From positions 46,424 through 110,423 of the forward strand of contig WIXG01000272.1 of NCBI GenBank assembly GCA_009869945.1: a stretch of 64,000 bases of DNA. Direction: 5' to 3'. The DNA comes from Mesaphorura yosii (taxonomy: Eukaryota > Arthropoda > Collembola > Poduromorpha > Tullbergiidae). The notes beneath the pieces were generated by a model. The model saw only the letters and a program-made list of their open reading frames with translations. It was not told the DNA's origin and ran no database searches. The position numbers and the translations under genes are program-made. The stretch's first letter is position 1. Every line of letters starts with the position of its first letter. This document shows positions 51,140 to 61,661 of this stretch, one piece after another.

Positions 51140-52653
51140 ATGTCAGACACCGAGTCAGAAGGCGAAAACATCCACATTTTCTACAAGGACCGCGCCGAAT
51201 GGAAAGACGTAACTCCAATTCCACAAGATGACGGCCCTGAGCCAGTTGTTCGGATTAATTACTCAAAGAAATGTAAGTTCTTGTCAGTTAGGCTCCCTTT
51301 TTTAATGGGCTGGTGCAAATATTAATTGTTGTGATTATTTTCAGTTGTTGATGTGTACGACTACTTTCGTGGTGTGATGCGAACTGGAGAGAAGTCACAG
51401 CGGGTTTTGGAGCTGACTGCCGACGCATTAAGCTTAAATGCTGCCAATTACACTGTTTGGCAGTATAGGTAGGTTAAAAATCACAGCGCAAGTCAAGCAG
51501 GAATCACATTTATAGTATTGCGTATACTTTTATTAGGCGTGATACCCTCCAAGCACTGCAGATTCCGTGTCTGATGACTACCGACGGTGTGTCAGAAGCC
51601 TTCGATCGAGAATTCAAGTTTTCAGCTGACATGATCGAGGACAATCAAAAGAACTATCAAGTCTGGCATCATCGCAAGTCACTCGTGTCCTGGGCAGTTG
51701 GGTACAATGAAGATACGGGTGAAATGTTGCTGAAGGATGCAGAAGCCAAATTACAGGCTGTGAGGCAGGAGCTGGAGATGACTGAAGTCCTACTGGCAAA
51801 GGATGGGAAGAATTACCATGCCTGGCAGCATAGGCAATGGGTCCTTAACGCATTTCAGTAAGTCGGAAACCCAAAATGATACTTCATGCGCATCGCGTGG
51901 AGGTTTTTCTTTCACAACACATTGTAGTTAATTGCAATTATAGGGCATTCTCCGAAGAATTGGGATACGTGAATTTCCTGATCGAAGAAGACGTCCGCAA
52001 CAACTCCGCCTGGAACCAGCGATACTACGTGATTAAGAATTCGCCTGAAATCCAAATCACACCGGAAGTAGTCAGGAACGAAATTGAGTATACATGGTCA
52101 CAAATATTGAAGGCTCCGTCGAATGAAAGCGCGTGGAATTATTTGCGAGGGTGAATATAGCAATATAGCCAATATTTAATCTAAAAATTCGGCCCATTCA
52201 TTATCAAGCGTGTTGACTACGATACAATATACGAATTTTAATAATTTCAGTGTATACGAAATGCACGACCAAATCCGCATCGAAGACGACGACCTGATGC
52301 TGAAGCAATGCCTCGATGTTCTCGGGACGGGGTCAAAAAGTATCCACTTGCACAGTTTCATGTTGTACATCTACGAAGAGAGGTTGCAGGCGCAGAAGGC
52401 CGGCGCGAAAGAGTACCAGCATGCAATGGAAGTAAGTGCTAAGCGAAATTAAGCTCTGACCAATGTTTGAACTTCTGAATGGAGTGTAAGTGTGACTGAC
52501 GTTCGTTTTTTATGTCCACAGATTTGTACGCTTTTGGATGAGAAGGTGGATCGAATTCGAAGTGCGTACTGGAAATACATGAAGAACAATTTCATAACCA
52601 AATTCGGAGCCACTTTCGGCTCCGGTGATAGGCCCGAACCCATGGTCACATGA
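51140..52653 (+). CDS. FNTA: Protein farnesyltransferase/geranylgeranyltransferase type I alpha subunit
   Basis: Six exons: 51140-51272, 51345-51468, 51537-51857, 51944-52150, 52251-52431 and 52522-52653. Phases are consistent throughout (1, 2, 2, 2, 0), giving 365 aa, close to the family's usual 330-380. Five PPTA repeats are visible: [49 protein letters not shown] and [11 protein letters not shown]. The N-terminus carries the typical [19 protein letters not shown] block. The alpha subunit pairs with the FTase or GGTase-I beta subunit in the cytosol to attach farnesyl or geranylgeranyl groups to CAAX proteins such as Ras and Rho. The ATG at 51,140 is chosen as the first Met giving the acidic MSDTESEGE start. 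AATAAA at 52,813 puts its 3' UTR into the 3' end of the convergent F-box gene. Confidence 0.95.
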
Positions 52654-52883
52654 GGGTGGACTTTCTTCCATAAGTTGATATAAGTTTACAATCGAATTTC
52701 TCAGGAATGCCAAGTCAAGTCAAGTCTGCAACCAACTTGTACTTTTATTTACCGTCGGCAGTGTCAATTTACAGTACTTACCAGTGTTATGTTGTATATT
52801 GGCAGTAAAGGAAATAAATTCATGATTCGATGCCTGATGGAAAAGAAGTTCGAAATGTGATTGGCATTGATAAGGAAATGAAA
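52654..52883. other. Overlapping convergent 3' UTRs of FNTA (+) and the F-box gene (-)
   Basis: The FNTA poly(A) signal AATAAA is at 52,813-52,818 on the plus strand. The minus-strand AATAAA for the F-box gene reads as TTTATT at 52,744-52,749. The two signals pass each other, so the transcripts should overlap tail to tail by roughly 70-110 bases. The 5-bp repeat (CAAGT)3 is at 52,710-52,727. Confidence 0.55.
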
Positions 52884-54900
52884 CTAAAGTGTTTTCACTC
52901 GCGCAATGCACGGCCCCCTTCTCGCCGCCCGCTCCCGCTCCGAAATCGAGTACTTTTCGCGATGCACAATTTCCAGCCAGGGATTTTTCGCTCGAATTCG
53001 TCCTATTTCGTCGTCCCGCAGGCCGCAGCCCCGGTAAATGCGTCCGCATGGCTTAGCCCCGTTCCCATTCCCGCTACCACCGTGGATGCTGATGTACTCG
53101 ATATTGTCATCGTAAGCGTCGTAAGAGAAATCCGGAAAGCCGTTGACGTCGATTCGAACCAGCGCGGGGCAGGCGTCAACGAGCGCTGGCGCGTCCACGC
53201 GTTCGATGGCTACGTAGCCGGGCCCAGAGTCGTAGTACGGCGGCAGCTTGAAGTACGTGAGCTCAGAAAGGTGCCTGAATCCGTAGTGAATGGATTTGTT
53301 GCTCAAAGTGTGCCCGTCGAACGTGAAATGCTGCAGTTCTGTTTTGCAAAAGGAAAAGGCGAATATCAGCAAAGAAAAGCAGTCATTAATCGACGATTAC
53401 ACACTTACGTTTGAGATCACCAATGAAGGGAAATTGCCGCATTGCTCCGACGTCGATTCCGGCATTCTCCGCACTCGCTGCGGCGGGTGGTAGTACCTTC
53501 AAGTCTTCCGTTGGAATTCCAGTGATTCCGGAATCGGTCACACGGGTGCTGCCTAAATGCAACCTTTGCAGTGTTGGCAGTCGGCTGAAAATTCTGCGCA
53601 GGACATTGTCGGTCTCGGGCTCGTCGTCCTCGTCGCTCACCTCAATTCGCAGTTCCTTCAGAGACTGGGGAAAGCTCAGCACTCCAACAGGGCCGAAAAC
53701 GGAAAGAGTTCGTGGCCAATAACAGTGCAAATCTAGTCTGTTGAGGATGGGCGTGTCAAAATTGTCCAGGCAGTGGTAATCCGTGTACAAATTGTCGAGG
53801 CGAAGGACTTTCAGGAGTGGAAAATTCGCAACCGGATTCCCAATCTGTCGCTCTTCGCTAGGTATGGCGTGGATGATTTCCAGTTCCATCAGGCGTGGAG
53901 CCAGCGCCTGCAGCAAAGGTCTGATGTTATAGTCGGTGTTCGGATTCCAAGATAATGCCAGACTCTTCAAATTTTTGCACTGCTTGAGTACTTCCATGTC
54001 TCTTTCGGTCAAGGAATGAAGTGTCACCCTCCCCGATCGTGGCAAGTCAATCGATGGACCATCATCATCATGGTACAATTTCAAGCTCTTCAACGACATG
54101 AGATTGGCTTCTTCGAAGCCTCTGAGCATCCTCCGCCATTCGTAGACGGTTAGACTCTCCAGAGTTGGGGGCAAATCTTTCAGTACAGGTTCTGTGAAGA
54201 TGATGCCTTCTTGGTCGAATCGAAGTACGAGCGACTTTAATTTCGGCAGCCATGTGTTGAGAAGCTGTTTCCATGAAGTGCACGGAGGTGTCATCACGTC
54301 TTTTCTCTTCATACTTAAATCCAGCACTTGTAGATTGGACAGAGTCTCTTGTGTTCTCACCAGGTCGTACAGATAGTCGTCATCTTCCAACCTGAGTTCG
54401 CCAATTTGGTCTCCAAAGAGTGAGAATAAAGCGGGAGCTGCAGTTGTGGGCGACGGTGACAGATCGTCCCAGTCTTCCTCTTCATCCATTTGCAGTCTGC
54501 CTTTGCCCAATAACTGGAAATTCCGGAGTACATCCTGATTCGAGTTGTGCATTATCTTCTCAAACTCTTTTGAACTCCTCTCATGGTTCCCTGGCCTTAT
54601 TTTCCAGACGAGTGAGCGCTTGATGACCGGAGCGACTGCGCAATTCCAGGCCGGGCACACAAGACGAAATTGGCGCAGGTTGCTGGCGTCATTTTCAAAG
54701 TAGGAGAATATCTCCGTCATGACCTGCAAGGGATACGGAAGCAAAGATACTGATAAGATTAGACTTCCTCTCATACGATTATTGATGGCAAAGCCTCGAA
54801 AGTTGGTGTTGCGTTAACTTACATTTTCAATCAGCAACGGATGATGGCTTGATTTTAAAATTGAATGCTCGTCGTTCATGACTTTTTCTTTAGGATCCAT
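52884..54900 (-). CDS. F-box / leucine-rich repeat protein
   Basis: Exons in coding order 54900-54823, 54723-53409 and 53338-52884 join in phases 0 and 1 (donors GTAAGT; acceptors TTGCAG and AAACAG), giving 615 aa. Residues about 20-65 form an F-box (PLLIENVMTEIFSYFE...LRQFRLVCPAWNCAVAP). The rest is a series of irregular leucine-rich repeats (LxxLxLS, LKSLVLRF, LESLTVY, LKSLKLY, LKSLALSWN, LKVLRLDNL), ending in a charged tail. F-box proteins link substrates, bound here by the LRR part, to SKP1-CUL1 ubiquitin ligases; the substrate cannot be guessed. The start in the short first exon is required because the F-box is split by intron 1. It converges on FNTA. No close named orthologue is recognised. 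Confidence 0.85.
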
Positions 54901-55666
54901 CTTTCAAGTCTCATCAGGTATCCTAATCGACCACGGATAAGTTTGCAATGAACAGCGAAGATTGTTTATGAAACGAAGTCAAAGGTTTTTAATTCCCGCT
55001 CACCACCCGCTTCTTTGTTCCCAAAAGCACTTTACAATTGCGACGATGAGTGCGTTTTAGCAAAGCGAGAAACCGTGTGAAACGCTCCTTCATAATTCTT
55101 AATTAAGTATAATCGTAAAAATTAATTGAAGTATAATGTTTCGGATGGATGATGGCCGTACAGTTTGCAGTAACCATTTTCGGGTGTTTTCTCTCCTCCA
55201 CCGATGCGTGCTGCAAAAATGGCCTTGCTACGCGTTCGCTCGATGAGCACTCAGAATGCACACTTTGGAATTGAGCTTTTGTTTTGGATTTCTTTTGTGT
55301 CTTTCCATTCTGGCCCAGTGAGTTCTGTTTACATTCATATCCTCAAAGGGCTGAATTTCTCTCGTCTTCCACGTCTATTGATAACCACCGACTAACACTA
55401 TCATTATATGTTTCCTTAGCGCGTTGTCACGACATTAACTGCGAAGGCACAATTTGTGATGGAGAGTGCCAGTGAAGGACTTTGTAGCATTTTAGTGAAG
55501 CATTAGGTTTCTGACATCAGAAAACGGAGTTACAAACGAAAGTGTTGAACACATTGACAGACTTGGCATTCAAACGTGGATGGCAAGGATTTGAATACAC
55601 CTCAAACTTTGGAATCAACTGAATTAAGTTTCATTCAATGAATTTTTGGCGGAAATCCTCGACAAG
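54901..55666. other. Divergent intergenic region between the F-box gene (-) and the receptor gene (+)
   Basis: No established gene. A short Cys-rich frame with four cysteines sits at about 55,425-55,475, just after an acceptor-like TTCCTTAG. An upstream frame from 55,204 has a hydrophobic segment and a donor-like GTGAGT. The phases that would join them do not match, so this is not annotated as a gene. A 13-codon upstream frame starts at 55,638, just before the receptor ATG. Confidence 0.35.
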
Positions 55667-57991
55667 ATGCGGAATTTAAATACATCAGCAATCCTACTTG
55701 CACTGCTCTGGTTCACAATATCATGGATTCTGTCAGTTACCGCCACTTCTCCATCTCAACAAAGTCAATCTGCTCTTACTGCTTCGTCTTCGCTCTCCAG
55801 CAACATCGTCCATCTCTTCAGCCACACATTCAAAGGATGTACGGTCACATTGGATGGATACACGCTTGACGATTCACTCCTTCGAAGCCAGGACCTCGAC
55901 AACTATGCGAGGCTGCTGAACGAGTTGGGAACACCGACCGTACTCCCACTCTCGGCCCGAATGTGTGAGGTAGGACTCCGAGAGCACTCGAATCGAATAA
56001 TTAGTCACAAAGGTCACTTGGGGGATCACTTGAAGCATGGGAGTTGTCGAGTGGTGGTCTTCTTCATCACCGAAATAATGGGGCAAGTTTTCAGTCTCAG
56101 TCAGTCGGAGGAAGCCCCATTCTTCACCCTCTGGCTCAGAACGTACAGCAACGAGCCGACACACTTCACGGTACTCGTCCCCGGCTTGGATGGCAGAGAG
56201 CTGAATTCGGGTCAGCGGTCGATAGCAATGGCAAAAACGACATTTGTTCCGGGGTACAGTGGCATCACGATCGAAGCATGGAACTCAAGGAACGAGACTG
56301 AGCTGAGTTTGGTTTGTCTGCCTACTCTGGCAGACGAGTGGAGAGGATCAATCCAACGGCTCCTACCGGAAGACATGACTGTGAGAGAGCGACTGAATGA
56401 TGTATGGCACCGAATCCACCGATCGGCGTCGCGCACGTTAAACGTGTACATCGATTCAGTGGTCGAAGAAGCACTCATAAAGTATATGGACTGGAGCAAA
56501 CAAGAGAAGTGTGGTAATATCCATTCCGGTCCGAGCCGGCAGATAAGGGGAATCATTGCCGATTATTGCCTCATGCTAGAGCTGAAGCACGAGCTCAACG
56601 TGACTTATTTGCCACAGCGTTTTGGTGATGCCCCACTCCATTCTTTTCGCGTTGGTATGTTCACATCCACAGCAACGATTTTGACCCACCATGACGTGTC
56701 CAACCTCGCTATCGGTGGAGCCTGGCCGCTTCAAGTGAAAGCGATGCCATTCCAGTTCTTCGTTGTACTGGACAAGGACTACATTTCGGACACGAACATC
56801 AATGCACTGCTCACGGCAATGGATAGACCGACGTGGGTGCTCACGTGGCTCGCCATCCTGGCGCTTGTCTGCTCGTATCGGATTCTTCAGCAAGGAGGGA
56901 GTGCCCCCGACTGGAACGAAATTGTCACCTGTGCTCTCACACTGTTCGGTACACTGCTTGGACAGGAGTTCGGTGGTCGACTCGTTAAGATTCAGTTCAT
57001 GGTCGTGATCAGTCTGTGGCTGCTTGCGACCATCGTCATCTCGAACGGGTACTCGGGAATCATGACCGCACTCATGAGCAGGCAAATCATCCCACCCACA
57101 CCAGACACACTGCATGGACTGGATTTGAGTGGACTGGCAAACTTCTCCACCTCGGTCATTCTATCCAATAGTGCCGAAACTGGCATCTTTTACGAACCCG
57201 CCCTGTCTCATCATCCTCGGCTTCCTTCTTGTACATACTGCGATAAGCTGCTCGATTCTGTGCTGCATGTCATTGCCGAAGACAACAGGAATATCAAAAT
57301 CTTCCAGGATTTCATTTATGGGGTTCGGCATGGTATTCGAATCAGTACACTCAAGGGTAACGTGAGCATCCCGCCAAACGTCGCTATACTCAATGAAGGT
57401 TTCGACGCCAACATGCTTGCGGACTGTCTCCGCGTCACCATTCGCGACCTTAAGGAAATTGTATCACTCGTGCCAACCGACTCGTTTGTGCAGCTCACTG
57501 TCAGCGCGGTGGTGTCACCCAACTAGGTACGAAAGCTCGTCACAAGGCCTCTTCGTGCCATCTGGGAGTCCGGAGTGTACGGAATGTGGCTAAAAGGTGA
57601 CGCACGGTATGCCGAATTGTACTTTGAGAAGGATGTGGATTTTCGAAATCTATCTGGCGAGCTCAAGCCAAGACCACTGGCAGCTATTTTGTTCCAGCTT
57701 CCTCCACCCGCGGATCCCCCCAAAAAAGTGGCGATCGCCGTCATCCGAATTCCACTCGCTATGTACTCGGTCTGTATCTCATTTTGCACCCTGGTCCTCC
57801 TGACGGAACTTGGAATACAAAAGTGGGATCAACAAAGCAAACAAGTCGTGGTCCATATCTTCTTTGCTTCAGTACGACGTGGATCAGTGTGGGGCTTAAA
57901 AAGATTTGGGTCATATTTAACTAATCTATTTTCATTCATCGTGACGTTCTTTAGAAATGTCTGTCATGCCATCAAGTTGTTTTTCGTGTGA
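55667..57991 (+). CDS. Divergent ionotropic receptor (iGluR-like) with one in-frame TAG
   Basis: From ATG 55,667 the frame has 619 codons, then TAG at 57,524-57,526, then 154 more codons in the same frame to TGA at 57,989-57,991. Visible: signal peptide (about 1-28), long divergent extracellular region, membrane helix 1 (about 389-408), pore segment (TCALTLFGTLLGQ, about 422-435), membrane helix 2 (about 442-465) with the SNGYSGIMTAL motif that corresponds to SYTANLAAFLT of glutamate receptors, the S2 lobe, and a last helix (about 690-712). The order is that of arthropod IR chemoreceptors: ligand-gated cation channels in sensory neurons. The sequence after TAG (VRKLV...LRAIWESGVYGMWL) is the normal IR segment before the last helix, so TAG interrupts a real domain. 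It is intronless. A degenerate copy follows within 650 bases. Either a recent nonsense allele or a readthrough gene; the rest is undamaged. Confidence 0.8.
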
Positions 57992-58629
57992 ACTTGTGCT
58001 GCCGTAAAAAAGACAATGTATCGGGCATGGAATTGGCTCAAGTCTGTCTTATGACCAAGAAATTAGAGTAGAGATAACTTTGGTCCTAATTTGAAGTTCA
58101 TTAGTTCATAGTTTTATCAATAAGGCTACATTAAGGTTACAATGTAAAAATTTTAACAACTTTCATCGATTGTGATAGAAGGAAAAACGCGCACAATGAG
58201 AATAAATAACACCAGAAGTTGTTTTTCTTGGGAATAAAGAAATGGTGAACGCCAACAACGGTCTGGACAACTCAGAAGAACCGACCTCTGAAATGGAAAA
58301 TTTTGGGCTTGAAACGCGATCCTTCGATCAACACTTAAAATTCATATCCTGGGAATTAAACCTTTCGTTTTAAAGTTGATCGAATTTCTTGATATTTCGC
58401 GGGGAATATTTTGTTTCTTTCTCAAGGGGTCGTCGAGCAACAGCGACATATCTTTGCTCTTGTCTTCTTTTTTCACGATGTCACGATATTGACAGTCAAG
58501 GCCACGGCGATTTGCACGCTTAGCATATTTTCGAACTTATGAGTCTCGCCACAAAGAATGAGGTGTAGAATCGAGTACGTGCCATTCCGTAGAAGTCAAC
58601 GCGACAAGATACGCAATTAAAACTAGTCC
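57992..58629 (+). other. Receptor 3' UTR and spacer to the degenerate copy
   Basis: AATAAA signals occur at 58,201 and 58,233. The segment TCGGGCATGGAATTGGCTCA near 58,021-58,040 reappears with changes after the pseudogene (about 60,576), showing the duplication carried 3' flanking DNA. Nothing else is recognised. Confidence 0.5.
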
Positions 58630-60610
58630 GTCTTGCCCAAGTGCTAGTCTGGAGTGTGTTTTGCATTCTCATTTTGGCCGTGACGAACTCGTGTACTCAG
58701 CAAAACCCATTCGATTCCACTGCCTCATCTGGACTCTCAAAAAACTTCATCCATCTCTTCAGGCATACGTTCAAGGGCTGAGTGGTCACACTGGACGGAC
58801 TCACGTCCGATGATTTGCTGCTTCGAAGCCAATATTTTGCCAACTATGCGTTGCTGCTGAACGAGTTGGGAACGCCGCTCGTGCTGGCAACCGGCTGGCA
58901 AGAGGGCCACAGGAAGTACCAATAGGACAACAAAATCACGAGTGGTGCACAACAACCTCCTGGGGGACCCTCTGAAGCACGGCGTTTGTCGGGAGATGGT
59001 CCTCTTCATCAAGGAGATCGGGACAAATGAAAAGGCGTCACTCATGACACTTCGGCTCAGAGCGATGTGCAATGAACTGACACACTTCCAAATACTCGTC
59101 ACGGACAGCGAGTGGTCTTCGGTGGAGAGGTCGAGGGTCATGGCAAACACGGACTTTGTTCCTGGCTATACGGGGATCAGAGTTGAGGTGTGGAACGGGA
59201 GCTAGATCAATTTGGTTCATGTCCCCACCGAAGAAGACGAGTGGAGAGGATCGATGCGGGCATTGGATCCCGAGGACTTGAGCAGTACGGAGCAGCTGAG
59301 CAAAGCATGGCACCGCGTCCATCGAACGACGTCACGGACGTTGAACGTATTCATGACTTCAGACGACCACACGAGAATGCATGACTTCATGAAATGGTTC
59401 GGACAAGAAACGTGTGGCAGTCTCTTCACGTACGTAGTGAGTCGGCAGCACAGACTGAGGGTCTTCGAGTTGTACGATTGCACGCTGATGGAGCTGAAGC
59501 ACGAGCTGAAGCACGAGCTGAACCTTACATACTTGCCCCTGCTTGCAAATGTGTGGTCGGCGCATGCTACACTGATTGGCGTCATGTCAGGAAACATGGT
59601 GAGTAACAGTTTTTTGGAAAACTTTCCTTCCCGTACGCAGTGGCTGATCAAAGTGAACCTGGTGCCTTACCAGTTCCTGGTTGTACTTGACAAGGAGTAC
59701 ATTTCCGATACCATCATCAGTGCGCTCCTCACGGCGATTGATGGACCGACGTGGCTCTCAATTGTGGCCCTTGCCTTCTCTTATGGAGTCATTCACCGAG
59801 AAAATAATTCGGCCTCTGGTCTTTCCGACTGAATTCAAATGGTTTCCTGTGTCTTAACGCTTTTCGAGACGCTGCTCGGTCAAGGCTTCGAAGGTCGACT
59901 CGTGAAACTGAAGTTTATGCTCGTGTTCAGTCAGTGGCTACTTGGGGTCATCGTCATCTCGAACGGGTGCTCTGGGATCATGACCTCACTCACGAGCAAG
60001 CAAGTCGTCCCTCCCACCCCGACACGGTGAGCGGACTGCAGGAAATTGGGATGGTAGTGTTGTCCATGTCAGTCGTTTATCACATCACCCCATACTACAA
60101 AATTCTTACCGTCCCACCGTGTCCCAAACCGGTTCGTGCCCTTAACGAGTCTGTTGTGTAGGGGATGTGACGACAAACTGAGATGAGATTGGACGAATCT
60201 GGTTAGCAGAACGTGTCGTGTTTCCGAGGGTTAGCTCGAGCCAAGCCCACTGTCAACAATTTTGTTCCAGCTTCCGCCATCCGAGGACCCTCCAAAGTAA
60301 ATGGCGATGGCCGTCGTTCGAATTCCACTCACCCTGTGCGGTGTCGGTGTTTGAGTCTGTGCGCTGGTCCTGCTGTCGGAGCTCGCAGTCAACTGGTTAG
60401 ATAAAGGACGTGTGCGCATGCACCCGTGTCCAATCCCTAGGCTCAGATTTTTTACAGCCAAACTCGCCTTCCTACGCGAGTTAATGAGGGTCAAGTCATG
60501 TTAGTTCAATTTGCTGTCATCAGGTTTTACGTACTTGGGAAACATCTGGAGTGTCATTGACGTCAGCTGGAGGTGTCGGGCACGGAATTCGCTCACGTCA
60601 GATTTTAGAA
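58630..60610 (+). pseudogene. Decayed tandem copy of the ionotropic receptor
   Basis: The translation matches the 55,667 receptor in order: the HTFKG...VTLDG block, LLNELGTP, GDPLKHG, THFQILV, WHRVHRT, ELKHELN, VVLDKEYISDT, the pore-region LTLFETLLGQ, the ISNGCSGIMTSL helix, and finally the LFQLPP...IPL segment of the last helix. Damage seen: TGA at 58,779 in place of a Cys codon, TAG at 58,923, a frameshift near 58,935, TAG at 59,203, TGA at 59,830 where the parent has Trp, a frameshift near 60,015-60,030, and loss of most of the S2 lobe before the last helix. A 12-base duplication gives a repeated ELKH near 59,491-59,520. Homology continues weakly into the 3' flank. It is non-functional as a channel. 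Confidence 0.88.
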
Positions 60611-60665
60611 GTAATTTACGAAACCCCAATCTTGGCAATCATTTATTCGTAGTTTAAGCATTCAG

Positions 60666-60823
60666 CAGTGGCGGCGCCAGCAGTAGGCAGAGGTAGGCAG
60701 CTGCCTACCATAAATTTTTGTGTCAAGCATTAGATAAGATAGCATTTTCATGGAAAGCAGGCTAACTGGGTCAAATCAAAGAAATTCGTGATCTTGCCTA
60801 CCATCGAAAAATTCCTGGCGCTG
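60666..60823. mobile_element. Short non-autonomous hAT-like element (MITE), 158 bp
   Basis: Flanked by GCATTCAG (60,658-60,665) and GCATTGAG (60,824-60,831), an 8-bp target duplication with one mismatch, as hAT elements make. Ends are CAGTGGCGG... and, inverted, CAGCGCCAG..., imperfect but of the CAGnGnC type common in hAT termini. Subterminal GGCAGCTGCCTACC and TTGCCTACC form inner inverted repeats. It encodes nothing. Insertion lies just after the receptor pseudogene. Confidence 0.6.
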
Positions 60824-61049
60824 GCATTGAGATTAATAAGCAAGGTGTACCAAAGGCATAACCAGCATCAAAAGCAACCATTAAAGCGAACACTGGTGCG
60901 CTCCTCGATTTTAATGATTCTTTACGAACCAAATGGTGAGGAGTATTTCGAACCCAAATAGAAAAGCATAAAACGCACCAAAAGCATAATCTGGAAAATA
61001 AAGCATCAAAAAGCATAATCTTCATGATTTGTTGCTCTTGTGAACACAG

Positions 61050-61539
61050 CAGGGTTGGAAAAAAATCAATAAATCGAATTTTTTTTGATTTAATAGTGAT
61101 TTTTTTTCCCCCGATTTTTTCAAAAACGCTTAAATAAGGCATTTCGCGCATAATTTGTCCCCTTATAAAGTTTTTCAATGAATCAGGTCATTGAGAAGCC
61201 ATTATTGTGATAGTAGATCCAAAATATTAGCGAAAAAAATTTGAATTAACGTCCAAAAACTTCAATGGCCACAAAGATTTCATTTTAAAATGATATTAGG
61301 CTATTAATAAATGCTTTTATTCCATATTTGGAGTGTTTATTTTGCAAATATCACTCAACTTTACAGAATAAAGTTTTTAGAATTGCTCCCAAATATGGTC
61401 AAATTTCCCCATTTTCGGGGATTTTTTCCCGGTTTGGGCCTAAAAGTAGAAAGGATTACCTCTTACCTTATTTAAGATCGATTTACGAAAAAATCATAAA
61501 AATAAAAAAAATCGTTGATTAAATCAGATGCCAACCCTG
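61050..61539. mobile_element. Non-autonomous hAT-like element, 490 bp
   Basis: Starts with CAGGGTTGG and ends with the exact inverse CCAACCCTG. It is flanked by GAACACAG (61,042-61,049) and GAACAAAG (61,540-61,547), an 8-bp target duplication with one difference. The inner ends are also loosely inverted (T-rich and A-rich GATTTAAT/ATTAAATC tracts). The internal part is AT-rich with no transposase. The termini and target size are those of hAT elements. Confidence 0.78.
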
Positions 61540-61661
61540 GAACAAAGTGTCAGGAAGGACCGCGAAACCCAATTCAAATTCGAACGGACGATTCTGAGTT
61601 TAGCTAAATTAATGAATGCGTTCAATTCTAGAAAGTTTGAGAAAGTTTTTTCTGGTTAGCA

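Noticed and set aside
61328-61522. 64-codon open frame inside the 490-bp hAT-like element
   Set aside because: AT-rich low-complexity frame with no transposase motif; element is non-autonomous.
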